A stretch of DNA of 64,000 nucleotides from Actinomadura parmotrematis (GCF_019458805.1 NZ_JAIBOA010000011.1:62001-126000), one strand, 5' to 3'. Positions 1 through 7,836 are shown, counted from the first letter of the stretch. Notes: generated by a model not told the origin, from the sequence alone. Program-made: numbers and translations.

Positions 1-648
1 GCCCACATCCTGCACCTGTCGGCCGCCGACTGCCTCGAACCCCTCGCCGAGGCCCGCGCCGCCGGGCTGCGCGTCAGCGCCGAGACCTGCCCGCACTACC
101 TGACGCTGTCGGACGAGGACGTCCCCGGACCGACGTCCACCGCCTACAAGTGCTGCCCGCCGATCCGCGGCGCCGCCAACCGCGACGCTCTCTGGCAGGG
201 CCTCGCGGACGGCGTCCTCACCTGCGTCGTCACCGACCACTCACCCTGCACCGCCGACCTCAAGGCCGGCGACTTCGCCACCGCCTGGGGCGGCGTCTCG
301 TCCCTCCAGCTCGGCCTGTCCGCCGTCTGGACCGCCGCGCGCGCCCGCGGTCACGGCCTGCGCGACGTCGTCCGCTGGATGGCCGAAGGCCCCGCCGCCC
401 TCGCCGGCCTGACCGGCCGCAAGGGCGCCATCGCCGTGGGCGCCGACGCCGACCTGACCGCGTTCGACCCCGACCGCGCGCACACCGTCGACCCCGCCGC
501 CCTGCACCACCGCAATCCCGTCACCCCCTACGCCGGCCGCACCCTCACCGGCCTCGTGCAGGCCACCTGGCTGCGCGGCGCCCCCGTCGACCTCGCCGCC
601 CCGCCGCGCGGCGAGCTGCTCGCCCGCCCCGGAACGGAGACCCTGTGA
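1..648 (+). CDS. allB: Allantoinase, C-terminal part (5' end outside window)
   Basis: Frame 1 is open from the window edge to a TGA at 646-648. It encodes the C-terminal half of an amidohydrolase-superfamily enzyme. Visible allantoinase signatures are ETCPHYLT near the start, KCCPPIR, a DHSP segment carrying the metal-binding Asp, and WGGVSSLQLGL, which separates allantoinase from dihydroorotase and hydantoinase. The family opens the allantoin ring to allantoate in purine catabolism. The stop overlaps the start of the allantoicase gene by 4 nt, so the two are translationally coupled and work in series. The N-terminal HxH metal site is not in the window. Confidence 0.9.
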   Translation, partial: AHILHLSAADCLEPLAEARAAGLRVSAETCPHYLTLSDEDVPGPTSTAYKCCPPIRGAANRDALWQGLADGVLTCVVTDHSPCTADLKAGDFATAWGGVSSLQLGLSAVWTAARARGHGLRDVVRWMAEGPAALAGLTGRKGAIAVGADADLTAFDPDRAHTVDPAALHHRNPVTPYAGRTLTGLVQATWLRGAPVDLAAPPRGELLARPGTETL

Positions 649-1661
649 CCGCCGATTTCGCCGCCCTCCCCGACCTCGCCGGCCGCCTCCTCGGCGGCTC
701 GGTGCTGGCCGCCAGCGACGAGTCGTTCGCCGCCAAGGAGAACCTCCTCAACCCGTGGGCGTCGCGGTTCTCCCCGGAGACCTTCGGCGCCAAGGGCCAG
801 GAGTACGACGGCTGGGAGACCGCCCGCCGCCGCCCCGACGCGTCCGGCGCCTACGGCCACGACTGGGCGCTCGTCCGCCTCGGCGTGCCCGGCGTCGTCC
901 GCGGCGTCGTCGTCGACACCGCATGGTTCAAGGGCAACTACCCGCCGCACGCCTCCGTCGAGGCGTGCGCGCTGCCCGGCCACCCCTCGCCCGCCGAGCT
1001 CGCGGACGCTCCCTGGACGGAGATCGTCCCGCGCAGCCCGCTGAAGGGCGACGCCGCGCACGCCTTCCCCGTCGACAGCGGGCGGCGCTTCACGCACGTC
1101 CGCCTCAACATGTTCCCCGACGGCGGCATCGCCCGGCTGCGCGTCCACGGCGAGGCCGTCCCCGACCCCGCGCTGCTGGACGGCCTCACCGTCGACCTCG
1201 CCGCCCTGGAGAACGGCGCCCGCGTCCTGGACTGCTCGAACATGTTCTACTCGCGGCCCGACAACATGCTCCTCCCCGGCCTCGCCCGCAACCAGGCCGA
1301 GGGCTGGGAGACCGCCCGCCGCCGCGAACCCGGCCACGAGTGGGCCGTCATCCGCCTCGCCGCCGCCGGCGTCGTCCGCCTCGCCGAGTTCGACACCACC
1401 CACCTGAAGTTCAACGCGCCCGCCGAGGTGTCCCTGGAAGGCGCCACCGGCGCGTCCCCGTCCGCCTGGACCGAACTGCTGCCCCGCACCCGCGTCCAGC
1501 CGGACGGCCGCCACCGCTTCCGCCTGGACGGCGCGCCGCCGGTCACTCACGTCCGCCTCAACATCCACCCGGACGGCGGTCTCGGCCGCCTCCGCCTCTT
1601 CGGCGACCTCACTCCCGAGGGCACCCGCACCCTCACCGACCGCTGGACCGCCACCACCTGA
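645..1661 (+). CDS. alc: Allantoicase
   Basis: A 338-aa protein made of two repeats of the allantoicase jelly-roll domain. Each repeat carries GWETARRR (about residues 60 and 220), a RL...GVVR stretch and a closing T-HVRLN--PDGG segment (about residues 145 and 300). Allantoicase hydrolyses allantoate to ureidoglycolate and urea. The start is the GTG at 645-647, which overlaps the allB stop; a longer upstream open frame is only the shadow of allB. Length is normal for the family. Together with allB it gives the classic two-step allantoin route. Confidence 0.92.
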   Translation: MTADFAALPDLAGRLLGGSVLAASDESFAAKENLLNPWASRFSPETFGAKGQEYDGWETARRRPDASGAYGHDWALVRLGVPGVVRGVVVDTAWFKGNYPPHASVEACALPGHPSPAELADAPWTEIVPRSPLKGDAAHAFPVDSGRRFTHVRLNMFPDGGIARLRVHGEAVPDPALLDGLTVDLAALENGARVLDCSNMFYSRPDNMLLPGLARNQAEGWETARRREPGHEWAVIRLAAAGVVRLAEFDTTHLKFNAPAEVSLEGATGASPSAWTELLPRTRVQPDGRHRFRLDGAPPVTHVRLNIHPDGGLGRLRLFGDLTPEGTRTLTDRWTATT

Positions 1662-1679
1662 CCGGCCGATGCTGGGCGC

Positions 1680-1907
1680 ATGACGTCCGAACCCGGCACG
1701 ACACTCGGCGAGAAGGTCCTCCTCGGCACCCTCGTCTGCTGGCTGCTCGCCCCGGGCTGGGTCCTTCTCGCCCGCCACCACGTCCCGCCCTGGCTGCTCT
1801 GGACGACCTTCGCCGCCCTCCTCGCCCCGCTGCCGCCGACCTGGCTGTACCTGACCTACGCGGCCGACGCTCGAACGGATTCTCAAGAAACGGCAATCGA
1901 ACAGTGA
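1680..1907 (+). CDS. Small two-helix membrane protein
   Basis: A 75-aa ORF starting 19 nt after alc. It has two hydrophobic segments (about residues 14-32 and 37-60) joined by a short loop, and a polar C-terminus. No family is recognised. The pattern LGEKVLLGTLVCWLLAPG resembles the C-terminal membrane hairpin of the protein at 3615-4190 (VRERVLVGLVVSWLVSP), so the two may share a membrane module. Function unknown. It could be the last gene of the allantoin operon or independent. Confidence 0.6.
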   Translation: MTSEPGTTLGEKVLLGTLVCWLLAPGWVLLARHHVPPWLLWTTFAALLAPLPPTWLYLTYAADARTDSQETAIEQ

Positions 1908-1929
1908 TCATGCAGTAACTTACCGTGAC

Positions 1930-2838
1930 ATGCCCAGCTCCCGCCATGAACATCCGATCGAACTCATCCGAAAATGCCCCGAAGTCGTCATCCCCCTACT
2001 GGAACAGATCCTCGGCTTCCCGGTCCCGCCCACCGCCCGCGTCCACTCGCTCAGTGAGGAGGCCACTCAGGTCGTCCCCGCCACCTATCGGGCCGACAAC
2101 GTCGTCCTGCTCGAACCCAAGGACGAGCGCTCCCCGCGTCTCGCCGTCATTGTCGAGATGCAACTCGCCAAGGACCCCCGTAAGCTCTTCACCTGGCCGC
2201 TGTACGCGACCGAAGTGCGAGCCAGGCTCGAATGCCCGGTCGTCCTCGTCACCATCTGCCCGGACCGCTCCGTAGCCGACTGGGCCCGCTGCGCCATCGA
2301 CATCGGCCATCCCGGCTTCCGGCTGATCCCCTACGTCGTCGGGCCCGGCATCGAGCCCTTCGTCACCAGCACCGCCCAGGCCGCGGCGAACCCCGAACTC
2401 GCCGTCATCGCGGCCGTGTCCAACACCCTGCCCGACCGCGAGCGCGCGGGCATGGAGATCGTGCACGGAGCTCTGGCCACCATGCTGAACCAGGGCGACG
2501 ACAGGGCCAAACTGTATTCTGATGCTGTTCTCTCCGCACTGCCCGAGGCGGCCAAGAAGATCCTGGAGGAGCTCATGCGCACCGGTACCGACGAGTACAA
2601 GAGCGACTTCGCCCGCGGCTACTTCGCCGAGGGCAAAACCGAAGGCAAGGCGGAGGGCAAGGTCGAGGGCAGGGCCGAGGGCAAGGCCGAGGCGGTTCTC
2701 AAGATGCTGGAGGTGCGGCGGGTGGCGGTGTCAGAGGCCGAGCACGAGCGCATCATGGCCTGCAACGACGCCGAGCAGCTCGATGCGTGGATCGAACGCG
2801 TCATGTCGGTCGAGACGGCCGCCGAGCTCTTCACCTGA
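1930..2838 (+). CDS. Rpn-like PD-(D/E)XK nuclease family protein
   Basis: A 302-aa protein of the Rpn/PDDEXK_2 type (recombination-promoting nuclease and transposase-like nucleases). The N-terminal domain shows a plausible catalytic set: D56 in a YRADNVVLL strand and E76-x-Q78 in VIVEMQL, the ExQ variant usual in this family. Residues about 234-254 are a run of EGK/AEGK repeats, followed by a helical module ending AEQLDAWIERVMSVETAAELF. A -10-like TAACTT at 1916-1921 lies 8 nt before the ATG, so a leaderless transcript is plausible. Three downstream ORFs repeat its C-terminal module. DNA cleavage is inferred from the family only. Confidence 0.75.
   Translation: MPSSRHEHPIELIRKCPEVVIPLLEQILGFPVPPTARVHSLSEEATQVVPATYRADNVVLLEPKDERSPRLAVIVEMQLAKDPRKLFTWPLYATEVRARLECPVVLVTICPDRSVADWARCAIDIGHPGFRLIPYVVGPGIEPFVTSTAQAAANPELAVIAAVSNTLPDRERAGMEIVHGALATMLNQGDDRAKLYSDAVLSALPEAAKKILEELMRTGTDEYKSDFARGYFAEGKTEGKAEGKVEGRAEGKAEAVLKMLEVRRVAVSEAEHERIMACNDAEQLDAWIERVMSVETAAELFT
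2575..2838 (+). other. Candidate internal translation start (small C-terminal product)
   Basis: Inside the Rpn-like gene, an in-frame ATG at 2575 follows GGAGGAG at 2565-2571, a near-ideal ribosome binding site. Translation from here would give an 87-aa protein beginning MRTGTDEYKSDFARGYFA and holding only the EGK repeats and C-terminal module. The downstream ORF at 2838 begins with the matching MATGTYKYQSDFARHYFA, so its start corresponds exactly to this internal ATG. In E. coli, Rpn genes are known to encode a small intragenic C-terminal protein that inhibits the full-length toxin. That it happens here is inference. Confidence 0.5.
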
Positions 2839-3065
2839 TGGCGACCGGCACCTACAAGTACCAGAGCGACTTCGCCCGCCACTACTTCGCCCAAGGCTTC
2901 GCTGAGGGATTGGCTGAAGTGGTTCTCAAAGTGCTGGAGATGCGCGAAGTGGTGATTTCGGCAGCCGAGCGTGAGCGCGTCCTAACCTGCGTCGACACTG
3001 ACCGGCTCAACGTTCGGCTGGAGCGCGCCCCTGTGGTCGGGACGGCCGACGAGTTCTTCGCCTGA
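2838..3065 (+). CDS. Stand-alone Rpn C-terminal module, copy 1
   Basis: A 75-aa ORF whose ATG overlaps the stop of the Rpn-like gene (TGATG). The protein aligns end to end with that gene's C-terminus: MATGTYKYQSDFARHYFAQG matches MRTGTDEYKSDFARGYFAEG, the EGK run is shortened, then VLKVLEMREVVISAAERERV matches VLKMLEVRRVAVSEAEHERI, and both end near DEFF/AELF. It has no nuclease residues. It looks like a tandem duplication of the internal small ORF. Possible roles are antitoxin-like partner, oligomerisation decoy, or neutral relic; the intact frame and coupled start favour expression. Confidence 0.65.
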   Translation: MATGTYKYQSDFARHYFAQGFAEGLAEVVLKVLEMREVVISAAERERVLTCVDTDRLNVRLERAPVVGTADEFFA

Positions 3066-3355
3066 TGGAAGCGGAAGCGGAAAGGGAACGCCCGGACTAT
3101 TTCGGCTTCTCCTGCTTCCTTCCCGCGTACGAGGCCATGGGCAAGTCGGAGGCGATCTTCCGTATGCTGGAGAAGCGGAAGATCAGAATATCGGAGAGTG
3201 CTCGCGCCAAGATCCACGAATGCAGGGATCACGATCAGCTCGACGCCTGGTTCAGGTACACGACCTCCTATGCCTCGCCCGAGGACGTGATCCGCGGTCT
3301 GCGCGGTGAGATCTACGAGCTCGGCAGCGCCACCGCCCGCGGCCCATGCCTGTAA
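3065..3355 (+). CDS. Stand-alone Rpn C-terminal module, copy 2
   Basis: A 96-aa ORF again coupled by TGATG to the one before. Residues about 26-70 (GKSEAIFRMLEKRKIRISESARAKIHECRDHDQLDAWF) match the C-terminal module of the Rpn-like protein; the first 25 residues and the last ~20 (after EDVIRG) do not. The divergent ends suggest a partly decayed or re-shaped duplicate. Function as for copy 1, with less certainty. Confidence 0.5.
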   Translation: MEAEAERERPDYFGFSCFLPAYEAMGKSEAIFRMLEKRKIRISESARAKIHECRDHDQLDAWFRYTTSYASPEDVIRGLRGEIYELGSATARGPCL

Positions 3356-3515
3356 GGGGATCACGGACGCCATCCTGCTCTCCCTGGAGAAGCGGGGCAT
3401 CGAGGTGCCGCCGGAGATGCGGGAGAAGGCGGAGAGCTGCGTGAACCGTGATCTGGTCAATGCCTGGGTGGACCGGCTCCTGACGGCCGAGACCGCCGAG
3501 GACGTGTTCGGGTAG
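3306..3515 (+). pseudogene. Rpn C-terminal module, copy 3 (frame-displaced remnant)
   Basis: A different frame, overlapping the end of copy 2 by 50 nt, encodes ITDAILLSLEKRGIEVPPEMREKAESCVNRDLVNAWVDRLLTAETAEDVFG. This is clearly a fourth version of the module and keeps the same ending as the full-length protein (ETAAELF / ETAEDVF). The only upstream start is a GTG at 3306 with unrelated leading residues. It is best read as a duplicate joined to copy 2 by a frameshift or deletion, though a short expressed protein cannot be excluded. Confidence 0.45.
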
Positions 3516-3529
3516 CCGGTGCGAGCCGA

Positions 3530-3569
3530 GCGAACGGCCGGCGGGGAGCGACCTCCGCCGGCCGTTCGC
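3530..3569. terminator. Hairpin terminator after the Rpn array
   Basis: A perfect 15-bp GC-rich stem (3530-3544 with 3555-3569) and a 10-nt loop lie just after the last module ORF (stop at 3513-3515). There is no T-run, as is common in actinomycetes. It separates the Rpn array from the next gene and argues for that gene's later ATG at 3615. Confidence 0.6.
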
Positions 3570-3614
3570 GATCTGGGCCTCGACGGGCGCGGTCGCGGCG
3601 GTCAGGGTGTGGTC

Positions 3615-4190
3615 ATGACCGAGGGCGGGACGGACGTCGACGCGATGGTCGCGCCGTGGCGGCGGGCGCGGGGTGGCGGGGTCGTGGTGACGGCGCCGGA
3701 CTTCGGGACGGGGGAGCCGGGGACGGTCCGGCGGTGGCTCGCCTCGCCCGGCGAGCCGGTGGACGCGGGGGAACCGCTGCTGGTGGTCAGCGACGGGCTG
3801 CGGGAGATCGTCCTCACCGCGCCGGCGGCGGGGGTGCTGCGCGGTCCGGTGCGGCCGGGGCGGCTGCGGGACGCGGGGGTCGACCTCTGCTCGATCCAGA
3901 ACGAGTGGCGGCCGCGCGTCGCGCGCGTCCCCCGGCACGAGCGGTACATCCGGCACGAGCGGAGGGTGCGGCCCGCGGATCCGGTCGCGCCGCCGGAGGC
4001 GGCGCCTCGCCGGTCGACCGCCTCGGTGGTGCGCGAGCGGGTGCTCGTGGGGCTGGTGGTGTCCTGGCTGGTCAGCCCGCTCACCATCACGCTCGCCCAT
4101 CGCCTCGGGCCGGACTGGCTGGCGGCGGCGGTGGCCGTCGGGACGCTGATGACGATCCCGCTGCTCCTGCTGTGGCCGCCGGACGGGTAG
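3615..4190 (+). CDS. Membrane protein with a biotin/lipoyl-like domain
   Basis: A 191-aa protein. Residues about 25-95 (VTAPDFGTGEPGTVRRWLASPGEPVDAGEPLLVVSD...VLTAPAAGVL) have the shape of a biotinyl/lipoyl attachment domain, but the modified lysine of the usual DK/MK hairpin is replaced by DGLRE, so it is unlikely to be lipoylated. An Arg-rich linker follows, then two membrane helices (about 140-160 and 165-187). The start is the ATG at 3615, just after a terminator; an open frame from 3519 would run through that hairpin. Function unknown. The membrane hairpin resembles that of the 75-aa protein at 1680. Confidence 0.55.
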   Translation: MTEGGTDVDAMVAPWRRARGGGVVVTAPDFGTGEPGTVRRWLASPGEPVDAGEPLLVVSDGLREIVLTAPAAGVLRGPVRPGRLRDAGVDLCSIQNEWRPRVARVPRHERYIRHERRVRPADPVAPPEAAPRRSTASVVRERVLVGLVVSWLVSPLTITLAHRLGPDWLAAAVAVGTLMTIPLLLLWPPDG

Positions 4191-4212
4191 GGGGCGCGGC
4201 GGCGCCCCCTAC
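4187..4212. terminator. Bidirectional hairpin terminator
   Basis: An 11-bp perfect stem (GTAGGGGGCGC, 4187-4197, with its complement at 4202-4212) and a GGCG loop lie between two convergent genes. It overlaps the stop codon of the upstream gene and ends 6 nt before the stop of the facing one, so it can serve both. Confidence 0.6.
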
Positions 4213-4217
4213 GCCGG

Positions 4218-4463
4218 TCAGGCCTGGCCGGGGGCCTCGGGCTCGGGCTCTTCGAGGAGGTCGTCGAACTCGCCGTCCTTGACGCCGAGGACGAAGGCGT
4301 CCCACTCGGCCTCGGTGAAGTACAGGATCGGCCCGTCGGGGTTCTCGGCGTCGCGCATGACGACGGCGCGGTCGCCGAACTCCTTGTGGTTCACCGGCAC
4401 GTCCTTGCCGTCGATGAACTCGATGATCACACCGTCGCTGATGAACGGCTCCTGCTCGGCCAC
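4218..4463 (-). CDS. DUF397-like protein
   Basis: An 81-aa acidic protein. The second half (VVMRDAENPDGPILYFTEAEWDAFVLGVKDGEFD) is a good match to DUF397, the small partner of XRE/DUF5753 regulators in actinomycetes. The N-terminal W-R/K-K-S-Y-S segment typical of DUF397 is missing, so this is an atypical member. The chosen start is the GTG at 4463, preceded by GGAAGGG; a longer in-frame start at 4544 lacks such a site. No cognate XRE gene is adjacent; the nearest complete set is at 6.2-7.8 kb. Confidence 0.65.
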   Translation of the reverse strand: MAEQEPFISDGVIIEFIDGKDVPVNHKEFGDRAVVMRDAENPDGPILYFTEAEWDAFVLGVKDGEFDDLLEEPEPEAPGQA

Positions 4464-4596
4464 GTGCGGCACCCTTCCGGTCGCGGTGATGGTCGTCCCA
4501 CAGGCTAGTGTCCCGCGAACGCGGCGCGGGGGAACGGCGAACAAGCCACGACCCCCTCACCTACGCGGAAGGCGTCCAGATGGCAACGAACCCGAC

Positions 4597-5808
4597 ATGG
4601 CCGCGGTGACGCCCGCGCCGGCGGCCGGGCGGGAGAGCGACGCCGACGTCATCGGCCGTTCGCGGCGCGACCCCGAGGCGTTCGCGGCGCTGTTCGACCG
4701 CTACGACCCGGCGCGGCCCGACGCCCGGCCCTGGCCGTACGGGATCGCCTCCAACCTCATCGCCCGGCACGGCCGTGCCGAGGTCCGCCAGTACCGGGCG
4801 CTCGCCCGCGCCTGCGGACGGCGACCGCGACGTGCTGCTGCTCGTCGCCTGGGAGACGCCCGCGCCGCCCACCCGGCCGCCCGCGACGCGGCCCGCGCCG
4901 CACTTCTGGACCGCGCTCGGCCGACGGCGTCCGTCGCCCCGCTCCGGAGGCGCGGAGGGCGCCGTCTCGCGCTCCGCCTCGGCGTCGTCAGCGCCGCTGC
5001 GGCCGCCGCTGTCGCCGGCATCACCGTCGTCCAGACGGGCGGCTCGGACGGGCACGGCCACCAGCGCCCGATCCTGCCCGGCATCCCGGCGGGCCCCGTC
5101 GCCAACGCCGCCGAGGCCCTCGACCGGGCCGCCCTCGCCGCCGAGCGCCGCCCCTTCACCGCCCCCCGCCCCGACCAGTGGATCTACACCGAGACGCACC
5201 TGACGACCTCCGTCCACGCCGCCGGAGTGACGACCGGCGGCCCGTACCGGACGGTCGTGGAGCGGCACTGGCGGCGCGGCGACGGCACGGAGGAGGCCGC
5301 GCTCGGCCCGGACGGGCGGATGAGCCACCAGATCATGTCGGTCGTGCAGCCGCGGACCGGTTAGACCGACGTGGTGGCCCTGCCCACCGACCCGGCCGCG
5401 CTCGTCGCCGAACTGCGCCGCCAGGGCGGGCCGGGGATGGGCGGCGGCCGCGCCGGCACCCTGCGGACGCTCAACACGATCCTACGCGACGCCGTCCCGC
5501 CGCCCAAGGTGCAGGCCGCGATCTTCCGGGCCATGCACGCCCTGCCCGGCGCGACCCTAGGCACGGGCGCCGAGGACGACGCTGGGCGCCCCGCCCTCGC
5601 CGTCGGCTGGACGACGGAGGGCTGGCTTCACGAGGAGGTCCTCCTGGACCCGAGAACCTACGCCTACCTCGGCGAGCGCGCCGTCGCGATCAAGCGGCAC
5701 GTGGCGCGCGGCGAGGACGGCACGCGCGTCATCCCGCGCGGCACGCTCCAACGCCTCCTCGTCCGCGTCCGCACCGCCGTCGTCGACCGCGCGGGCCAGC
5801 GCCCCTGA
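4597..5808 (+). pseudogene. Decayed ECF sigma factor / CU044_5270-type locus
   Basis: Remnants of two neighbouring genes run together. From 4597 the frame begins like an ECF sigma factor (SDADVIGRSRRDPEAFAALFDRY), jumps to RPWPYGIASNLIARHGRAEVRQYRALAR, and then loses frame: the region-4 piece GDRDVLLLVAWE lies in another frame near 4820. From about 4945 it becomes a CU044_5270-family exported protein with a membrane helix (about 4960-5035) and GIPAGPVANAAEALDRAA...PRPDQWIYTETHLTT. An in-frame TAG at 5362-5364 cuts it, after which the same frame continues to 5808. Internal deletions, a frameshift and a stop make function very unlikely. Confidence 0.75.
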
Positions 5809-5866
5809 CCGGCCTCCACCGACGACGCCGCCCCAGCGGCGCCGAGCGCCCCACCCCACCGTCCGC

Positions 5867-5967
5867 GACCCCCTGGTCATTCATTGTTGAGATGCGGCGT
5901 GTTGGCCACTTTCGATCTTCGAAGTGGCCAACACGCCGCATCTCAACGACGGGCGACCGGGTGGTCA
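5867..5967. repeat. 101-nt structured repeat, copy 1
   Basis: The plan is GACC-N4-GGTCA (5867-5879), 6 nt, a 62-nt hairpin (5886-5947), 7 nt, then GACC-N4-GGTCA (5955-5967). The hairpin has a perfect 26-bp stem beginning GTTGAGATGCGGCGTG and a 10-nt loop. Three other copies in this window have the same length and spacing. It lies in the gap between the decayed sigma locus and the ATPase gene, 136 nt from copy 2. I see no gene in 5809-6179. Confidence 0.85.
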
Positions 5968-6103
5968 TGCGCGGCGGGCGTTGCCGGCCGGTCGGGCGGG
6001 GAGGCGCGGACGCGGTAGGGCCGCCACCACTGGGCGATGTTGGATGGCCGGGATTCGCCGGTGGCGGCGGCCCAGAGCGGCAGGCGGGCGCTCCGCCGTC
6101 CGT

Positions 6104-6204
6104 GACCGGCCGGTCATGAACAGTTGAGATGCGGCGTGTTGGCCTGTACGGAGATCGAAAGGGGCCAACACGCCGCAAGTCAACGTGTGGTGGCCGGGCG
6201 GTCA
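6104..6204. repeat. 101-nt structured repeat, copy 2
   Basis: Same plan as copy 1: outer motif at 6104-6116, hairpin at 6123-6184, outer motif at 6192-6204 (GGCC in place of GACC). The stem is 22 bp with two mismatches, because the right arm reads GTTGACTTGC on the complementary strand. The reverse-strand ATPase gene ends inside it: its TGA stop (6182-6180) is supplied by the GTTGA end of the repeat. Confidence 0.8.
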
Positions 6205-6689
6205 TCGGCGGGCGGTACCGGGGCGGGCGGGGTGCGCTCCGGGGCGGGCTTCGGGGCGGGCTCGGTCTTCAGGAGCGCCCAGACGGTTTTGCCGCCGGCG
6301 ATGCGGGGGTGCCAGCCCCACGCCTCCACGAGGAAGGCGAGCATCATCAGGCCCCGGCCGGACTTGGCGGAGAGGCTGAACCCGGGTCGTGGTTCGGGGG
6401 CCTTGTCGGAGGCGTCGAGGACTTCCAGGACCGGCCCCCGCCGGGACGTGTAGAGGCGGACGGCGATGCCCTCGCCGGGCACGTGGGCGTGCGTGATCGC
6501 GTTCGTGATGAGCTCGCTGGCGACGACGGACGCCGTGTAGGCGGCGTCCTCGGCGCCGCCCCGGTTCCACACCCAGTCGCTCACCCAGTCGCGGCCGGTC
6601 TTGGCGGATTCCCCGGCCGGGCCCAGCATGATCATGGTGGCGTCCGTGGTCGGCGCGGGCGGCTTCTGTGGATCGATCGGGTCCGGCAT
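6180..6689 (-). CDS. ATP-binding (HATPase/RsbW-like) regulatory protein
   Basis: A 169-aa GHKL ATPase of the anti-sigma/serine kinase type common in actinomycetes. The N-box is VVASELITNAITHA (about residues 60-73), followed by VLEVLDAS, and GRGLMMLAFLVEAWGW as the ATP-lid glycine box. The Pro-rich tail has no domain. The start is the ATG at 6689, with GGAG 8 nt upstream; an in-frame GTG 9 nt earlier would overlap that site. It is divergent from an XRE/DUF5753-DUF397 pair, a standard regulatory trio. Its last codon and stop lie in a 101-nt repeat. Confidence 0.8.
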   Translation of the reverse strand: MPDPIDPQKPPAPTTDATMIMLGPAGESAKTGRDWVSDWVWNRGGAEDAAYTASVVASELITNAITHAHVPGEGIAVRLYTSRRGPVLEVLDASDKAPEPRPGFSLSAKSGRGLMMLAFLVEAWGWHPRIAGGKTVWALLKTEPAPKPAPERTPPAPVPPADDRPATTR

Positions 6690-6847
6690 CGCGATCACTC
6701 CTCACTGTGCGTCTGTGATGGGTGACACACTGCGCTCGGCGGCGTAGGTTCCTCTACAGAGAATCCCTGTTCAGGAACGCCCCCCGACGTTCTCTGAAGG
6801 CTCGTGAACACCCCGCGAACACGTCCCGCACACCCCCCGGAGACGCC

Positions 6848-7657
6848 ATGGAATCGCAACCCCTCACCCCGAGCGCCGGACCGCGCCATCTGTTCGGGTC
6901 CGAGGTGCGCTATCACCGGGAGCTACGAGGGCACAGCCTGCGCGCACTGGCTGCGTTGATCCCGTTCGGGGCGTCCACGATCTCCGAGATCGAGCGCGGC
7001 CTTGCCGCCTGCGATCTCGTGTTCGCCGAACTGGCGGACGGTGCACTCGAAACCGGCGGAGCCCTGGCCCGGCTTCACGGGGGCCTGTTCGACGGACGGG
7101 CGGCGGCGTTCCCCGATCACTTCGTCGGATGGCCGGAACAGGAGAGTGAAGCGGAGCTGCTGCGCTCCTACCAGCCCCTTCTGGTGGACGGGCTTCTCCA
7201 GACCCCCGACTACGCGCGGGAACTGCTGTACGGCGATGAGAAGGCAGTCGAAGCAAGGATGGCCCGGCAGGCCATCCTGTCACGGGACGAGCCGCTTCCG
7301 CCACGTCTGATGGTGTTGATGGCGGAGCACGTCCTCTGGCACAGGATCGGTACCGCCGCGCTCATGTACGAGCAGTTGCACCACATCGCGGACGTGATCT
7401 CGCCCCGGCTGTCCGTGCAGATCCTTCCCGACGGCTGCGGGCACTCGGGGCACCTCGGGGGGTTCGCCATCGCCCGCCTGTGCGACGGGCATTCCGTGGC
7501 GTACGTTGACCATGAACCCGCGGGCGTGATCCTGGGTGGGCGCAGGGAGGTCGAGCGCCTGTCGGAACGGTTCAGTGATCTCGCAACGTACGCGCTTCCT
7601 GCGGACATGTCGGGGGCGTTGATCAGGGAGACGGCGGAGAGCAGATGGAAAACTTGA
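6848..7657 (+). CDS. XRE-family regulator with DUF5753 domain
   Basis: A 269-aa protein with an N-terminal helix-turn-helix (about residues 15-65: GSEVRYHRELRGHSLRALAALIPFGASTISEIERG) and a C-terminal DUF5753 domain (about 90-260, with YQPLLVDGLLQTPDYARELL and RLSVQILPDG). This architecture is the Scr1-like regulator paired with DUF397 proteins in Streptomyces and relatives. The ATG at 6848 is preferred because the recognised domain starts soon after; the frame is open further upstream. It overlaps the DUF397 gene by 13 nt. Confidence 0.85.
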   Translation: MESQPLTPSAGPRHLFGSEVRYHRELRGHSLRALAALIPFGASTISEIERGLAACDLVFAELADGALETGGALARLHGGLFDGRAAAFPDHFVGWPEQESEAELLRSYQPLLVDGLLQTPDYARELLYGDEKAVEARMARQAILSRDEPLPPRLMVLMAEHVLWHRIGTAALMYEQLHHIADVISPRLSVQILPDGCGHSGHLGGFAIARLCDGHSVAYVDHEPAGVILGGRREVERLSERFSDLATYALPADMSGALIRETAESRWKT

Positions 7658-7827
7658 TCAAGTGGCGGAAGGCGTCCCGGTCGGCCAACGACGGGTCGCA
7701 CTGCGTGGAGCTCGCCGACCTCGGGGCGGCCGTGGGAGTGCGCGACAGCAAGGCCCCCGAGGCCGGGCACCTGGTGGTGGATCGGGCGTCGCTGGCTTCT
7801 CTGGTGGCGATCGTCAAAGCGTCCTGA
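7645..7827 (+). CDS. DUF397 domain protein
   Basis: A 60-aa protein covering the whole DUF397 domain: WRKASRSANDGSHCVELADLGAAVGVRDSKAPEAGHLVVDRASLASLVAIVK. It overlaps the 3' end of the XRE/DUF5753 gene, so the two are co-translated. In Streptomyces such small proteins act with, or antagonise, their XRE partner; that role is inferred here from family and position. Confidence 0.85.
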   Translation: MENLIKWRKASRSANDGSHCVELADLGAAVGVRDSKAPEAGHLVVDRASLASLVAIVKAS

Positions 7828-7836
7828 GACTTCGTG

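Noticed and set aside
5867..6204. Ordinary intrinsic terminators at the two hairpins
   Set aside because: The exact 101-nt length, paired GACC-N4-GGTCA flanks and recurrence at two distant loci go beyond a simple terminator, though termination may be one effect.
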